Below are positions 1-8,967 of a stretch of DNA of 64,000 nucleotides, piece after piece (the stretch's first letter is position 1; every line of letters begins with the position of its first letter). The DNA lies in NCBI GenBank assembly GCA_963713695.1, contig CAVQMU010000002.1, forward strand, positions 310,001 through 374,000, given 5' to 3'. The notes beneath the pieces are model-generated. The model saw nothing but the letters and a program-made list of their open reading frames with translations. It was not told where the DNA came from and searched no databases. The position numbers were made by a program, and so were the translations under genes. The stretch is from Rhodoblastus sp963713695. GTDB taxonomy: Bacteria; Pseudomonadota; Alphaproteobacteria; Rhizobiales; Beijerinckiaceae.

Positions 1-1383
1 GACGGAAAGACGGCCTATCACGGCAATCAGTGGCCCATCCAAGATCCCGACAAAAGCATGCGGACGTTTTCGCTGTTTCCGGACTTTACCTCTCCGCCGG
101 TTCGGACTTGGTGGGGAACCCAGTTCAAGGATTTCCTCTCAAACGGCGTGGACGGCGTCTGGAACGACATGAACGAGCCCGCCGTGTTCGTTGACGCGCA
201 CACGATGCCGGATGACAACCGCCATGTCGGAGATCCTTCGCTCATCGATTACAACGGTCAGCCGCAAGGCGCCGCACGCTCGGCAGGATCACACGCCCGA
301 TACCATAACGTCTTCGGGATGTTGATGGCGCGATCCACGCGGGAAGGCATCGCCGGCGCTGCGCCCGCGCGTCGGCCGTTTGTACTGGCCCGTGCAAATT
401 TTATCGGTGGTCAGCGGTACGCGGCGGCCTGGACTGGAGACAACACTGCCAATTGGGAACATCTAAAGATGTCGATCCCGATGATTCTAAACCTCGGTCT
501 GTCGGGCCAGCCGTTCGCCGGTGCTGACATCGGTGGCTATCGCTATTCCAAGGACGAGAAGCCGCAGCTCACCAAAGAGGATGACGCCAAACTGTTCGAA
601 AGATGGTTGGGGTTTGGCGCCCTATACCCTTTCAGTCGTGCGCATTACGAGCGCAATTTCGGACCTCAAGGCACGCCGCCGGGATGGCAGCGCGAACCAT
701 GGTCGTTCCCAGACGAAATCGTGGAAAGCAATCGCCGCGCCATCAGCCGGAGATACCGACTGCTGCCTTATCTTTACACGGTATTCCACGAGGCGAGTAC
801 CAGCGGGTTACCGGTGATAAATCCTTTGTTCTTTGCCGATCCGAAAGATCCTCAATTGCGAGGAGTCGATGACAGCTTTCTTCTCGGCAGCGATTTGCTC
901 GTCGCCGTCCAGGTCGATCCGGCTGTCGTCTCGAAGCCTGTCTTACCCAAAGGAATCTGGCACCAGATCGGATTTCCCGTGGAAGGTGAGAAAGAGCCGG
1001 CGACGGACATCGACACGCCCAATTTACCTGGTCTTTATGTTCGAGGGGGCGCTATCGTTCCGACCGGACCGTTGATGCAATACACGGGCGAGAAGTCTCT
1101 CGACCAAGTGACCCTGCTCATATGCCTTGACGAACAGGGTAAAGCCAACGGCACTTTATACGAAGATGCAGGAGACGGATTTGATTATCTTAAGGGCGCC
1201 TATCGCCTTACGACCTATCGCGCAAGCGTGGAAAACGGAAGCGTTGTGGTGACCTCCAGCGCCGAGGGAAATTTGCCGCCATCCAACCGCTCTGTAGCGG
1301 TTCGAGTCTTCTGGCATGACAAGGAATTCACAGGGAATGGCAAGGAAGGCGGCTCGATCTCGATAAATGTTGCGCATCCGTGA
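1..1383 (+). CDS. Glycoside hydrolase family 31 alpha-glucosidase-like enzyme (5' end outside window)
   Basis: The reading frame is open from base 1, so only the C-terminal 460 residues are present. The GH31 nucleophile motif WNDMNEP is encoded near 160-180, with the predicted nucleophile Asp at codon 166-168. The acid/base motif WTGDN follows near 430-444, with Asp at codon 439-441. After these come the GADIGGY segment and the C-terminal beta domains (LLVAVQVDP, LYVRGGAIVPTGP, LYEDAGDGFDY). Family members hydrolyse alpha-glycosidic bonds, usually alpha-glucans or alpha-xylosides; the exact substrate and cellular location cannot be judged without the N-terminus. The gene precedes a lower-GC accessory segment. 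The family call is firm; the specificity is unknown. Confidence 0.93.
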   Translation, partial: DGKTAYHGNQWPIQDPDKSMRTFSLFPDFTSPPVRTWWGTQFKDFLSNGVDGVWNDMNEPAVFVDAHTMPDDNRHVGDPSLIDYNGQPQGAARSAGSHARYHNVFGMLMARSTREGIAGAAPARRPFVLARANFIGGQRYAAAWTGDNTANWEHLKMSIPMILNLGLSGQPFAGADIGGYRYSKDEKPQLTKEDDAKLFERWLGFGALYPFSRAHYERNFGPQGTPPGWQREPWSFPDEIVESNRRAISRRYRLLPYLYTVFHEASTSGLPVINPLFFADPKDPQLRGVDDSFLLGSDLLVAVQVDPAVVSKPVLPKGIWHQIGFPVEGEKEPATDIDTPNLPGLYVRGGAIVPTGPLMQYTGEKSLDQVTLLICLDEQGKANGTLYEDAGDGFDYLKGAYRLTTYRASVENGSVVVTSSAEGNLPPSNRSVAVRVFWHDKEFTGNGKEGGSISINVAHP

Positions 1384-1549
1384 AATCGGCCTAGGGCGAC
1401 GTCGTATGGGTAAATGTGGTAGCGACCCACAGTCGGTTGAACTCGACAAGCTCCGAGCTACCCAATACGTTGATGCGGCAGCATGCACAGACGGGGATTT
1501 TGCGCAGTTAATTCGCCTCTTTGTTGAACTCAATTTTGGAGGGATTCGC

Positions 1550-1897
1550 ATGGCGATTGCATCGTTCGATCAGCTTAAGGCATATATCAACAATATTTTG
1601 TCACAAAACCAGCAAAGCGATGATGCCACACACTCGCCACACAAAGCATTCTGGAGCAGTTTGACATATCAGCAGTTTGTTTCTGGAGATATCCCCGGCG
1701 TGAGCCCCCCTATAAAGATTCTTGTTGCCAGAAATTCTGGACAGTCCAATATTATTCTAGCGTTACGTGGCTCTGGCCCTCTATTTGACCCTAATACGGG
1801 CCAATATGGCCAGATGCCTTCCGATGGACCGCCTTATTTCACACCTATTCAGATAGATGAAATTGCGGCGTGGATTGACGCGGGTTGTCCCGAGTAA
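1550..1897 (+). CDS. Small hypothetical protein with a C-terminal MPxxGPP / IAAWIDAGCPE motif
   Basis: This encodes 115 aa. The ATG at 1550 is preceded by GGAGG about 6 bases upstream; an upstream ATG at 1367 in the same frame has no such site. The tail (a MPSDGPP-like stretch, then a helix ending WIDAGCPE) resembles the end of c-type-cytochrome-like modules in secreted proteins, where it follows a haem-binding region, but no CxxCH is present here. There is no signal peptide. It lies between the GH31 gene and a secreted beta-propeller gene on the same strand, so a shared extracellular role is possible but only inferred. Function unknown. Confidence 0.6.
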   Translation: MAIASFDQLKAYINNILSQNQQSDDATHSPHKAFWSSLTYQQFVSGDIPGVSPPIKILVARNSGQSNIILALRGSGPLFDPNTGQYGQMPSDGPPYFTPIQIDEIAAWIDAGCPE

Positions 1898-2249
1898 ATA
1901 GGCGCACTTCCTGGTGAAACGCTTCCATGCTCCGAGGCTTATCCCGATGACTCAGGTTGCACATTTCCGGCTGTTCCTACTTTCCGGTCGGCTTGGAGCT
2001 GCCATAGGAGGCCAGAGGAGCGCCCGGCCATCTTCTCGCAGCCAAGAATTCAGGCCTCCTCAGCGTTCGTTAAATGGTCAGGAAATCGCGTCGTGGTGCC
2101 CCCTAAGTCAACGGGATAAGCCGCCATGCTCCAGTTGAGAGGGCTGTTACGTCTGGTTCCTGCGTCGTTATGATTGGCTAATTATCTGCTTTTGTAGCCA
2201 GCAAAATACATATTCACAAACATGAGCACAAACATCATCGAGGTATACT
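1898..2249 (+). other. Intergenic region, no supported gene
   Basis: This stretch of 352 bases holds only a short Arg/Ser/Pro-rich open frame (1914-2138) with no recognisable domain or good ribosome binding site. The last 80 bases are AT-rich and probably carry the promoter of the beta-propeller gene that starts at 2250. Confidence 0.5.
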
Positions 2250-4043
2250 ATGACTAACGCGGCGGGGAGCTTAAAGAGCTTGGTGGGACTGGCATCAATT
2301 TTGAGCATTCTTCTATTGGTCACGTCCTCGGCTCAAACGGCGGACAACGCTGCAGCGCCAGATAGGCGTGAGGAGAAGTTGAAGTCTCATACGCCACCTG
2401 ATTTTCCGCCACCTCCTGCCAACAGCGCGCCTCAATCTGAGCTGTTGAGCTTTTCCGGCGGGAAAGCAAAGGAATATGCTTTTCCTCATATCGATGTTCT
2501 AACCTACCACTATGATAACAAACGAACAGGAATAAACCAAACCGAGCGTGACTTGACGCCAAGTAAAGTGGCGTCGAGCGATTTTAGTTTATTAAAAACA
2601 CTTCAGGTCGAAGGAAACGTATTTGCGCAACCCCTGTTAATTTCTAATTTTGTGATGCCGGATGGAGAAGCTCATGACGTGTTAATTATAGCCACTGGCC
2701 ACAACATAATATACGCATTCGATACAAAAACCTTTTCTATATTATGGAAAATTGATGACCTTGGCCCTGCCCAGAAATCTGCCGACGTGGGGTGCGGAGA
2801 TGTTGAAACAGAGTATGGCATAACAAGTACTCCTGTAATTGTCAGGCAATCCGATAATAGTGCCATCCTGTACGTTGTGTCTGCAACAGAGCCTTCGTAT
2901 ATGGAGTTTCATACTTATATTCACGCAATTGACCTCAGGACGCATGCCAAAATAACCAGCGCTGAAATATTTCCGACCGATTCACCTCATGAGAAGCCGA
3001 GTATAAAGTTCAATCCACAAAACCAATGGAGCCGCGCTGGCTTGGTGTACAATAATAAGTCTATTTTTGTTAGTATTGGGTCTCATTGCGACGGGGTCAC
3101 TGATGGCGTGGTGCTTTCAGGATGGCTTCTCAAGTACTCAGATAATTTAACACTAAAAGGTTCGTTCCACACGATATCGGCCCCGAGAACGGGTCTCGCT
3201 AGTATTTGGATGACTGGATTTGCTCCAGCGATCGATGAGTTAGGTAATATTATCGTAGTGACTGGAAATGGCGACGTTAACCCTCCAGATAATTATGGAA
3301 ATAGCGTCATTAAAATAAATAGTGAGACAATGATGGTCAGTGATTATTTTATTCCATCTAACTATATTAGGCTAAACCAGGGTGATTTTGATTTTGGCTC
3401 GGGTGGGGTCGTTTTATTTTCCACAAGTACCCAAGGCTCAAAAAAAGATCTGGCGGTGGTGATTGGCAAGGATCCTGTACTTTATACGCTAGACTTGGCA
3501 GATTTAGGGAAAAATCAAGCGAACGATGCCGGTGTCGTTCAGGCACTTCGCGTGAAGCCCTGCGCCGTAGCGAAGCCATGTCGGGGTGTTTGGGGTGGGC
3601 CAGCGCTGTTTCCCACGGAAGATGGTTTACACCTTTACTTGCAAGCTGAGGGCGACGTTCTACGATCATTTTTGTTGAAAAACGCAACGACGCCGATGTT
3701 TGAGGCTTCGGCCGTCCATGGGGGGACTGCGGGAGGATATGGCGGCTCGATTCCGATCGTTTCTTCGAACGCTAGCGATGACGGTGTTGTTTGGCTGCTT
3801 CGACGTAGTATGCCGATCGAACTGGAAGCCTACGACGCAAAATCGCTTGCGCTGTTGACATCTGCGCTTGTTGGGGATTGGTCAAAGGATCCTTCGCCAG
3901 CTGATAAAATGGTGAATGCCTTCTTGACGCCATTGGTCGCAAACGGCCGTGTTTATGCTCCAGCATTTAATGTCGTGAAAGTTTTCGGGTTAGCATCCGA
4001 GGGCATGAGCCCGATGTCCAGGGCATTCCAACCATTGCGCTGA
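2250..4043 (+). CDS. Secreted PQQ-like beta-propeller repeat protein
   Basis: This encodes 597 aa. GAGG lies 6 bases before the ATG. The N-terminus is a Sec-type signal peptide (hydrophobic core around residues 10-28, ending SSAQTAD), followed by a proline-rich linker. The body has PQQ-like propeller motifs: YHYDNKRTGINQTE, FAQPLLISNF, IIYAFDTKTFSILWK, a cysteine-containing GCGDVETEYGITSTPVI and IIVVTGNGD. This layout matches large exported PQQ-like propellers of Acidobacteria and soil proteobacteria. No CxxCH haem site and no clear PQQ-dehydrogenase catalytic residues are seen, so an enzyme activity should not be assumed; binding or scaffolding is equally likely. Base composition is visibly lower in GC than in core genes to the right, suggesting horizontal transfer. 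Confidence 0.8.
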   Translation: MTNAAGSLKSLVGLASILSILLLVTSSAQTADNAAAPDRREEKLKSHTPPDFPPPPANSAPQSELLSFSGGKAKEYAFPHIDVLTYHYDNKRTGINQTERDLTPSKVASSDFSLLKTLQVEGNVFAQPLLISNFVMPDGEAHDVLIIATGHNIIYAFDTKTFSILWKIDDLGPAQKSADVGCGDVETEYGITSTPVIVRQSDNSAILYVVSATEPSYMEFHTYIHAIDLRTHAKITSAEIFPTDSPHEKPSIKFNPQNQWSRAGLVYNNKSIFVSIGSHCDGVTDGVVLSGWLLKYSDNLTLKGSFHTISAPRTGLASIWMTGFAPAIDELGNIIVVTGNGDVNPPDNYGNSVIKINSETMMVSDYFIPSNYIRLNQGDFDFGSGGVVLFSTSTQGSKKDLAVVIGKDPVLYTLDLADLGKNQANDAGVVQALRVKPCAVAKPCRGVWGGPALFPTEDGLHLYLQAEGDVLRSFLLKNATTPMFEASAVHGGTAGGYGGSIPIVSSNASDDGVVWLLRRSMPIELEAYDAKSLALLTSALVGDWSKDPSPADKMVNAFLTPLVANGRVYAPAFNVVKVFGLASEGMSPMSRAFQPLR

Positions 4044-4285
4044 GCCTTGCGCTTGGCGCCTTCTGCTCGGGGTGGCTATGGAGGCAATGTTCGGTTAACG
4101 CCTGTTGGGGAGGTGTTGATTAAAAATAGCTCTGAGCGGAGGCGTAACGCCGTCCACATAATCCCGCTTGCGTAAATTCGGAAGTGTGGATCGAGGAGGA
4201 CGACGGCAAATGGGAGCGAACGAATGGGGCCAGGAGGCTACCTGATAGGTTTAAGCTTAGCTAACTCCCGTTCTGGAGGACGAGT

Positions 4286-4585
4286 ATGGCTCGCGACATT
4301 ACTGTTTCATCGGCTCAACTTGATCATATAATTAGCGATACGGTTCGAGAATCGGCGTCGAAGCTTGGCGTTGGTATCAATCAATCAACGATAGACGCCT
4401 TCTTGGAGAGGGACCAAGCCCATGAGGGACAAAGCATCTTCGTCATTGATACCGATTTGGTGGCCTCCACAATTGATGGACTGCTAAGGACGGCCTCAAC
4501 GGTTTCGTCGTCTGGCTTTGTAGATGGGAGTGCTATCGAAATAGCTCGTGCGACTTATGAATGTCATTATCTCTGGTGGTGCTGA
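4286..4585 (+). CDS. Hypothetical protein, first gene of a tight two-gene cassette
   Basis: This encodes 99 aa and is not recognised. A GGAGG site precedes the ATG at 4286. The protein looks soluble, with an N-terminal helix (residues 8-24) and a central hydrophobic strand SIFVIDTDLVA followed by a Ser/Thr-rich stretch; it ends in CHYLWWC. The next gene starts two bases after its stop, so the two are probably co-translated. Composition is AT-richer than the core genes. It may be a regulator or partner of the downstream membrane protein, which is inference only. Confidence 0.6.
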   Translation: MARDITVSSAQLDHIISDTVRESASKLGVGINQSTIDAFLERDQAHEGQSIFVIDTDLVASTIDGLLRTASTVSSSGFVDGSAIEIARATYECHYLWWC

Positions 4586-4586
4586 G

Positions 4587-4928
4587 ATGGCTGATCCTGT
4601 TTTCGAAAAGGAAGGCGTTCAGGCTGCGATCGATTTCGTCAAATATTTGTTGACGCTCGCAGGTGGTGCGATGGCATTATTAATACAGCCTACGTTTTAC
4701 GGCACGTCGTTGACAATTAAATTGATTTCGTCTCTTGCGTTTATTTGTCTCACGGTTTGCATTTTGTCGGGACTATTCGTGCACGCGCGCGGATGTGTTA
4801 TGCTTCAAAAAAAACAATATGACCTCGAAGATTGGCATCTAAAAGTACCCGGCATGACCAATCAACTGTCGTTTTTCATTGGCTTCGTTCTGGTTGGGGT
4901 TGCCATGGCTGTGAAAGTATGGGGTTGA
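4587..4928 (+). CDS. Small integral membrane protein, second gene of the cassette
   Basis: This encodes 113 aa. The ATG at 4587 follows the TGA of the previous gene (4583-4585) by one base, which favours it over the in-frame ATG at 4548 that would overlap by 38 bases. Three hydrophobic segments are visible: near residues 18-35 (with LLTLAGGAMALLIQP), 43-62 and 90-110, separated by a charged loop with KKQYDLEDWHLK. No family is recognised. The cassette sits between a propeller exoprotein and a transposase scar. Confidence 0.6.
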   Translation: MADPVFEKEGVQAAIDFVKYLLTLAGGAMALLIQPTFYGTSLTIKLISSLAFICLTVCILSGLFVHARGCVMLQKKQYDLEDWHLKVPGMTNQLSFFIGFVLVGVAMAVKVWG

Positions 4929-5346
4929 ACCATCGCAAACTCGCCCTTTGAGGAGACTAAGGTCAACTTGGCGCTAAACCATTGGGGAGATCCCCCGGCT
5001 CTGCCGGGGTGGCAGTAAAAGTTTGACGTCTCCTGGGGTGTGTCCGCCCTGAGCAGGCCTCGCCCGAGGACAAGTCAAGAATCGTGGGGCGGCCAAGGGA
5101 CACGGGTTGGTATTGCCCTCAGCATCATCGTGCGCGAAGGGAAAACCAAGAACGTTTCGAATTCACTGTCTCCAAAGCGTCTTTCGGGATTGGCCGGTCG
5201 AGGGGCGGAGTCAGTCGAGAAAGGTTAGGCCGCGGGAGCGGCCTTTTCAGCCGCTTTGAGCGGCTCCAATCATAAAGCCCCCGGCTTTGCCGGGGGATAT
5301 TTACTTGTCCTGGCCATGTTCCGAGGAAAGCCCTCGCAAGGGATGA
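4929..5346 (+). other. Non-coding stretch with GC-rich hairpins, likely mobile-element remnant
   Basis: No convincing gene is present. A hairpin CCCCGGC-TCT-GCCGGGG lies at 4993-5009. Three hairpins follow in a row at 5229-5242 (GCCGC/GCGGC), 5249-5265 (AGCCGCT/AGCGGCT) and 5278-5296 (CCCCCGGC-TTT-GCCGGGGG). Tandem imperfect palindromes of this kind occur at ends of IS200/IS605-type elements and as stand-alone repeats in alphaproteobacteria. The open frames here (5040-5275) look like chance translations of structured DNA. Confidence 0.5.
5229..5296 (+). repeat. Three tandem GC-rich hairpins
   Basis: The stem-loops at 5229-5242, 5249-5265 and 5278-5296 are separated by 6 and 12 bases. The last has a perfect 8-bp stem with a TTT loop. 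The hairpin at 4993-5009 shares the CCCCGGC stem, so the same unit may occur twice. They lie just upstream of a transposase fragment. Confidence 0.55.
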
Positions 5347-5478
5347 CGTCTGTGTCAGGACTTCGTCGTCGCCATGGACTGGGCCGAATTCGACGCCGAC
5401 GATCGGACGACGCTGGTGTTCAGCCTCGTCACCACGCATGGGCGGCCCACGCGGTTGTTGTGCGGTAAAATAACTTAG
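5347..5478 (+). pseudogene. DDE transposase remnant (IS4-like fragment)
   Basis: The frame through the ATG at 5374 reads VVAMDWAEFDADDRTTLVFS and continues LVTTHGRPTRLL before a stop at 5476-5478. This matches the conserved block around the first catalytic Asp of IS4-like transposases (DWTDFD, then LVTxHGRATPL). About 40 codons survive between stops; both ends of the enzyme are missing and no inverted repeats can be assigned. This is the scar of an insertion sequence and supports the view that the flanking low-GC genes were acquired. Confidence 0.65.
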
Positions 5479-5559
5479 CTATCTCGGCTTGAAGGAAGAA
5501 GGCAGTCTCGGTACCTTCAGAAAGTAGCGTATCACCGCGCCTCTCACTCTAGTGAAACC

Positions 5560-7467
5560 ATGACAGTGAAGCATTTGGACGACCGTATCGGATTGGCGCT
5601 GTCTGGAGGAGGCTTTAGGGCGACCCTATTCCACCTTGGCGTAGTTCGGTTTCTTTTCGAAGCTGATCTATTGAAGCCTATCAAGTTGGTAAGTGCGGTC
5701 TCTGGGGGAAGTATTGTAGCGGCTCACCTCATCCTTAACTGGGAGAGATACACAGGTTCAAAGGAAGAATTTGACGCCGCGGCCCGTGAGGTTTTGAATT
5801 TCGTCCAAGCCGATATTCGTGGGCTGGTTCTTCGACGTTGGATACTCGGCTGTTCAACTATCGTGCCGCGTTTCTTGCTACCGAAAAAATGGCAATGGTC
5901 ATTAGTCAACCTATTGCAACGACAATATGGGCGCCTTTTTCGCGTCCCGGTCGTGACATCTAACGCTGAGACTCAACCTGCTACTAGCCCGCTATCCGAC
6001 GGCGCTCGCAAATCTACGACGCGAGCCACCAGAGCCGTGACCAATCGCGAAGCAACCATTAGGGATCTTCGGGGCGGCCGTCCAGCAGTGAGGTTTAATT
6101 GTACGAGTTTGACGACAGGGGATCCGTGCTATTTCGATCAGGCCGGCTTCGGCCGGTTCAAAAATGGTGTCATAGAAGCGCCGACGCCTGCGCTCAGCCT
6201 GCGGGTGGCTTATGCGGTTACAGCTTCTTCGGCATTCCCGCCTTTGTTTCCACCGGTGGAGATTTCGCACGAAACGCTATTTTGCGATCAAAGAACTTTT
6301 GAGCACGAACATCGTCTCACGGATGGTGGAATTTACGACAACCTTGGCGTGGAGGCTCTTGTTGCAAAGTATAAGGAGGGTGTGTCAGCTATAGAACAGC
6401 AAATACCCGTAAAAAATATGATAATTAGCGATGCTGAAGGAAATTTTGACTCAGATTTTGATGCTAAATACGTATTTCCTGTTAATCGTAATATTAGAGC
6501 CAACGACCTCCTAATGAAGCGGGTTAGCGTTTTACAGCTTCAAGACTTTGAAAGCCTTTTGGACGGGGGGGCCGAAGAGGAGGAACCTTCATTTGTTAGA
6601 GTTAAGATAAGGGAGTCAGTTCGTGATCTGGATGACAAGACGGTTCTTGCGCCAGAGGTTCAGCGCGCATTGATCAATGTCAGGACCGACTTGGATCGCT
6701 TTACGCCTAATGAGGTCACTGCGCTCATCGCGCATGGATATAGCAAGGCGCGCGAAGCCCTGCTCGATAAGAAGCTGGTAGGGGCTGATGCCCCAAAATT
6801 CGCTTGGGATCCTTTAGGAAATTGGGAGGTCGTAAAAGCACTGCCGGCCGACGAACTCAAGCGTTCACGTTTGAGAAAGTGGCGACTGTGGTCGCGAGGT
6901 GATCCGATAAGCTGGGTTACCGGATTTTATGCCCTTTTCATTTGCGTTCTTCTTGCATCTCCAATTCTTATCTTCGCACTGCAATCCTCCGTCGACGCAA
7001 AAAGGGCCGCCGAAGCTGCAGATGCCGCGGCTGCAGCGCAGGCTGCAAACGCCATTGCACAAGCGCAGGCGGCTAAAGCGCAAGCTGCAAGGGATGCTGC
7101 ACAAGCGCAGGTACTCAGCGGCGCAATCTCTCAGATCCAAAATCTGATGGTGTCGCTGAGCCAGGGATGCTCAGGGGGACCGCACGGAGTGCCTCCGGTA
7201 AACTGGACCAATTTGCAGCCCCACGGTAACGCGGCTGTGAATGCACTTGCCACTGCAAAAGTGGCTTTGGCGCAAGGCCAGACAGCGATTGTTCTGCAAC
7301 AAATCAATTCTGCTCAAGGTGAATTAGTCGCATTGGTCAGCGGTGCGCATAACAATTGTTCTGGAGGGGGGCACGGAGAGGATCCTCCCGGCTTTAACGG
7401 GTATACGGCGGAACGGGATAGGCTGAAGGAGACACTGGACGTGTTGAAGCTCTCTTTGGGACTTTAG
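5560..7467 (+). CDS. Patatin-like phospholipase with C-terminal membrane anchor and Ala/Gln-rich coiled coil
   Basis: This encodes 635 aa. The N-terminal patatin domain (about residues 8-400) has the oxyanion motif GGGFR (16-20), the nucleophile elbow AVSGGS with Ser48, and the dyad Asp in TDGGIYDNLG (about Asp255). These define a Ser/Asp acyl hydrolase of membrane lipids. A single transmembrane helix follows (about 457-475, FYALFICVLLASPILIFAL). After it come an Ala/Gln-rich heptad-like segment (about 480-525) and a C-terminal domain with four cysteines and Gly/His motifs (GGPHG, CSGGGHG). Most bacterial patatins are shorter and lack this tail. There is no CBASS-type nucleotidyltransferase beside it. 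It may act as a lipid-degrading effector or a membrane-remodelling enzyme. Confidence 0.88.
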   Translation: MTVKHLDDRIGLALSGGGFRATLFHLGVVRFLFEADLLKPIKLVSAVSGGSIVAAHLILNWERYTGSKEEFDAAAREVLNFVQADIRGLVLRRWILGCSTIVPRFLLPKKWQWSLVNLLQRQYGRLFRVPVVTSNAETQPATSPLSDGARKSTTRATRAVTNREATIRDLRGGRPAVRFNCTSLTTGDPCYFDQAGFGRFKNGVIEAPTPALSLRVAYAVTASSAFPPLFPPVEISHETLFCDQRTFEHEHRLTDGGIYDNLGVEALVAKYKEGVSAIEQQIPVKNMIISDAEGNFDSDFDAKYVFPVNRNIRANDLLMKRVSVLQLQDFESLLDGGAEEEEPSFVRVKIRESVRDLDDKTVLAPEVQRALINVRTDLDRFTPNEVTALIAHGYSKAREALLDKKLVGADAPKFAWDPLGNWEVVKALPADELKRSRLRKWRLWSRGDPISWVTGFYALFICVLLASPILIFALQSSVDAKRAAEAADAAAAAQAANAIAQAQAAKAQAARDAAQAQVLSGAISQIQNLMVSLSQGCSGGPHGVPPVNWTNLQPHGNAAVNALATAKVALAQGQTAIVLQQINSAQGELVALVSGAHNNCSGGGHGEDPPGFNGYTAERDRLKETLDVLKLSLGL

Positions 7468-8100
7468 AAATTGATCTTCCCCGTGCGCCTGTCGCGCTGA
7501 ACGGCGCGGGCTAGCGCGAATTCGCTGGCTCCCACCCGGAAGGGACGAAAAGCCCACTGACTCGGTGGTCTAGCCTGTAGAATTCAAACTTGTCATCAAC
7601 GTACAAGCAGCAAAGCGATCGGATCCGGCATACCGCCACGCGGCTTTTTTTTCGACGAGATGATCGAACTAAGAGCTAAGGCTCGTTAAGTCAGCTTCTG
7701 GTGCCAAGCGGGCTTTCCGAGAGTGTCGGAATTAATGGCACCGATCCACCCGAGGGCCATACCCGCGTCACTCTGACCGAAAGGGCCGTTCAGAGTGCGG
7801 TAATCGACGTATGCGGATTCGTGCTAGGTCGGTTCCATTGACTTTCCCTCAGCCTTAAAGGAAGACCTGAAACTCAGGGTAGCAAGTTTTGACGCCGCGA
7901 ACCTGGGACTTGCGATACAGGTCCAGAACACGTATGTTTAGTGCGTTCTAAGACGGCAAACGGCATGATCCGCCGGATTGGCTAGACCCCTCGCAACCGG
8001 TGTATCGGCTCCCTCCCCCGCTACCATTCTCAAAAACGAATTTTGCGTCTCGGGGCCGAGCGCTTTCGCCTTCTCTTGCCAAACAGCAAAAGGCCGTCGC
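7468..8100 (+). other. Long intergenic region at the right edge of the accessory segment
   Basis: No supported gene is present in these 633 bases. A clean hairpin, CACTCTGA (7769-7776) with TCAGAGTG (7790-7797), is visible. Composition shifts here from the AT-richer island to the high-GC core that begins with aroE. The in-frame extension upstream of aroE (from 7978) is not protein-like, and the GTG at 8101 fits the family start. Confidence 0.5.
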
Positions 8101-8925
8101 GTGACCGATCTTTACGCCGTCATCGGCAATCCCATCGGCCATACCAAGTCGCCCCTTATCCACAAGGCTTTCGCTGAGCAGACGGGTCAGGACATCGACT
8201 ATGTCCCGATCCTCGGAACCCCCGGCGGCTTTGCGGCGGACGTGGATGCATGGCGCGCCAAGGGGCTGCGCGGATTGAACATCACCACGCCGTTCAAGAT
8301 GGACGCCTTCGCCTATGCCGACCGGTTGCAGGACCAGGCTCGCATCGCCGGCGCCGTCAATTGCCTGTCCTTCGATGAAGCGGGCGCGGAAGGCTTCAAT
8401 TTCGACGGCATCGGCCTCACGCGCGACATTGTCGTCAATCTCCGCGCGCCGATCGGCGGGCGCCGCGTCCTGCTGCTCGGGACCGGCGGCGCCGCGCGCG
8501 GCGTGCTGGCCCCCTTCCTCGCGGAAAATCCGGCAGAGCTGGCGATCGCCTATCGCTCGCCGGACAAGGCGGCGGCGCTTTGCGCGGCCCATGCCGGCGA
8601 GGGCGCGCTGGTCGCCGTCGATTACGCCTCGCTGGCCGGCGGCGCGGGCTATGACCTCGTCGTCAATTCGACCTCGGCCAGCCTGACCGGCGAGGCGCCG
8701 CCGATTCCTCCGAGCGTTTTCGCTCCCGACGGACTTGCTTACGATCTCGCCTATGGCAAGGGCCTCACGCCCTTCCTGCGGCTGGCGCGACAGGCCGGCG
8801 TGAGGCGGGTCGTCGACGGCGTGGGCATGCTGGTCGAACAGGCGGCGGAAGCTTTTGCGCTTTGGCGCGGCGTTCGCCCGGAGACTGCGCCTGTCATCGA
8901 AAAACTGACGATTCCGCTGGTCTGA
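8101..8925 (+). CDS. aroE: Shikimate dehydrogenase
   Basis: This encodes 274 aa and catalyses NADPH-dependent reduction of 3-dehydroshikimate to shikimate in the cytosol, the fourth step of chorismate synthesis. The GTG at 8101 gives the typical start TDLYAVIGNPIGHTKSPLIH. The catalytic Lys lies in NITTPFK, and the cofactor-binding Gly-rich motif is LLGTGGAARGV. The C-terminal part has YDLAYGKGLTPFL and GVGMLVEQAAEAF. Length is normal. aroQ follows 42 bases downstream on the same strand, so two steps of the shikimate pathway are probably transcribed together. Confidence 0.96.
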   Translation: MTDLYAVIGNPIGHTKSPLIHKAFAEQTGQDIDYVPILGTPGGFAADVDAWRAKGLRGLNITTPFKMDAFAYADRLQDQARIAGAVNCLSFDEAGAEGFNFDGIGLTRDIVVNLRAPIGGRRVLLLGTGGAARGVLAPFLAENPAELAIAYRSPDKAAALCAAHAGEGALVAVDYASLAGGAGYDLVVNSTSASLTGEAPPIPPSVFAPDGLAYDLAYGKGLTPFLRLARQAGVRRVVDGVGMLVEQAAEAFALWRGVRPETAPVIEKLTIPLV

Positions 8926-8967
8926 GCGCGGCCGGAGCAATACAAAGGGCACTCGGGGGGAACCGGC

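Noticed and set aside
1914..2138. Short plus-strand frame of 74 codons
   Set aside because: No ribosome site, Arg/Ser/Pro-rich, no family features.
5560..7467. Patatin as a CBASS effector (CapV)
   Set aside because: No cGAS-like nucleotidyltransferase, E1/E2 or JAB gene is nearby, so that system name is not supported.
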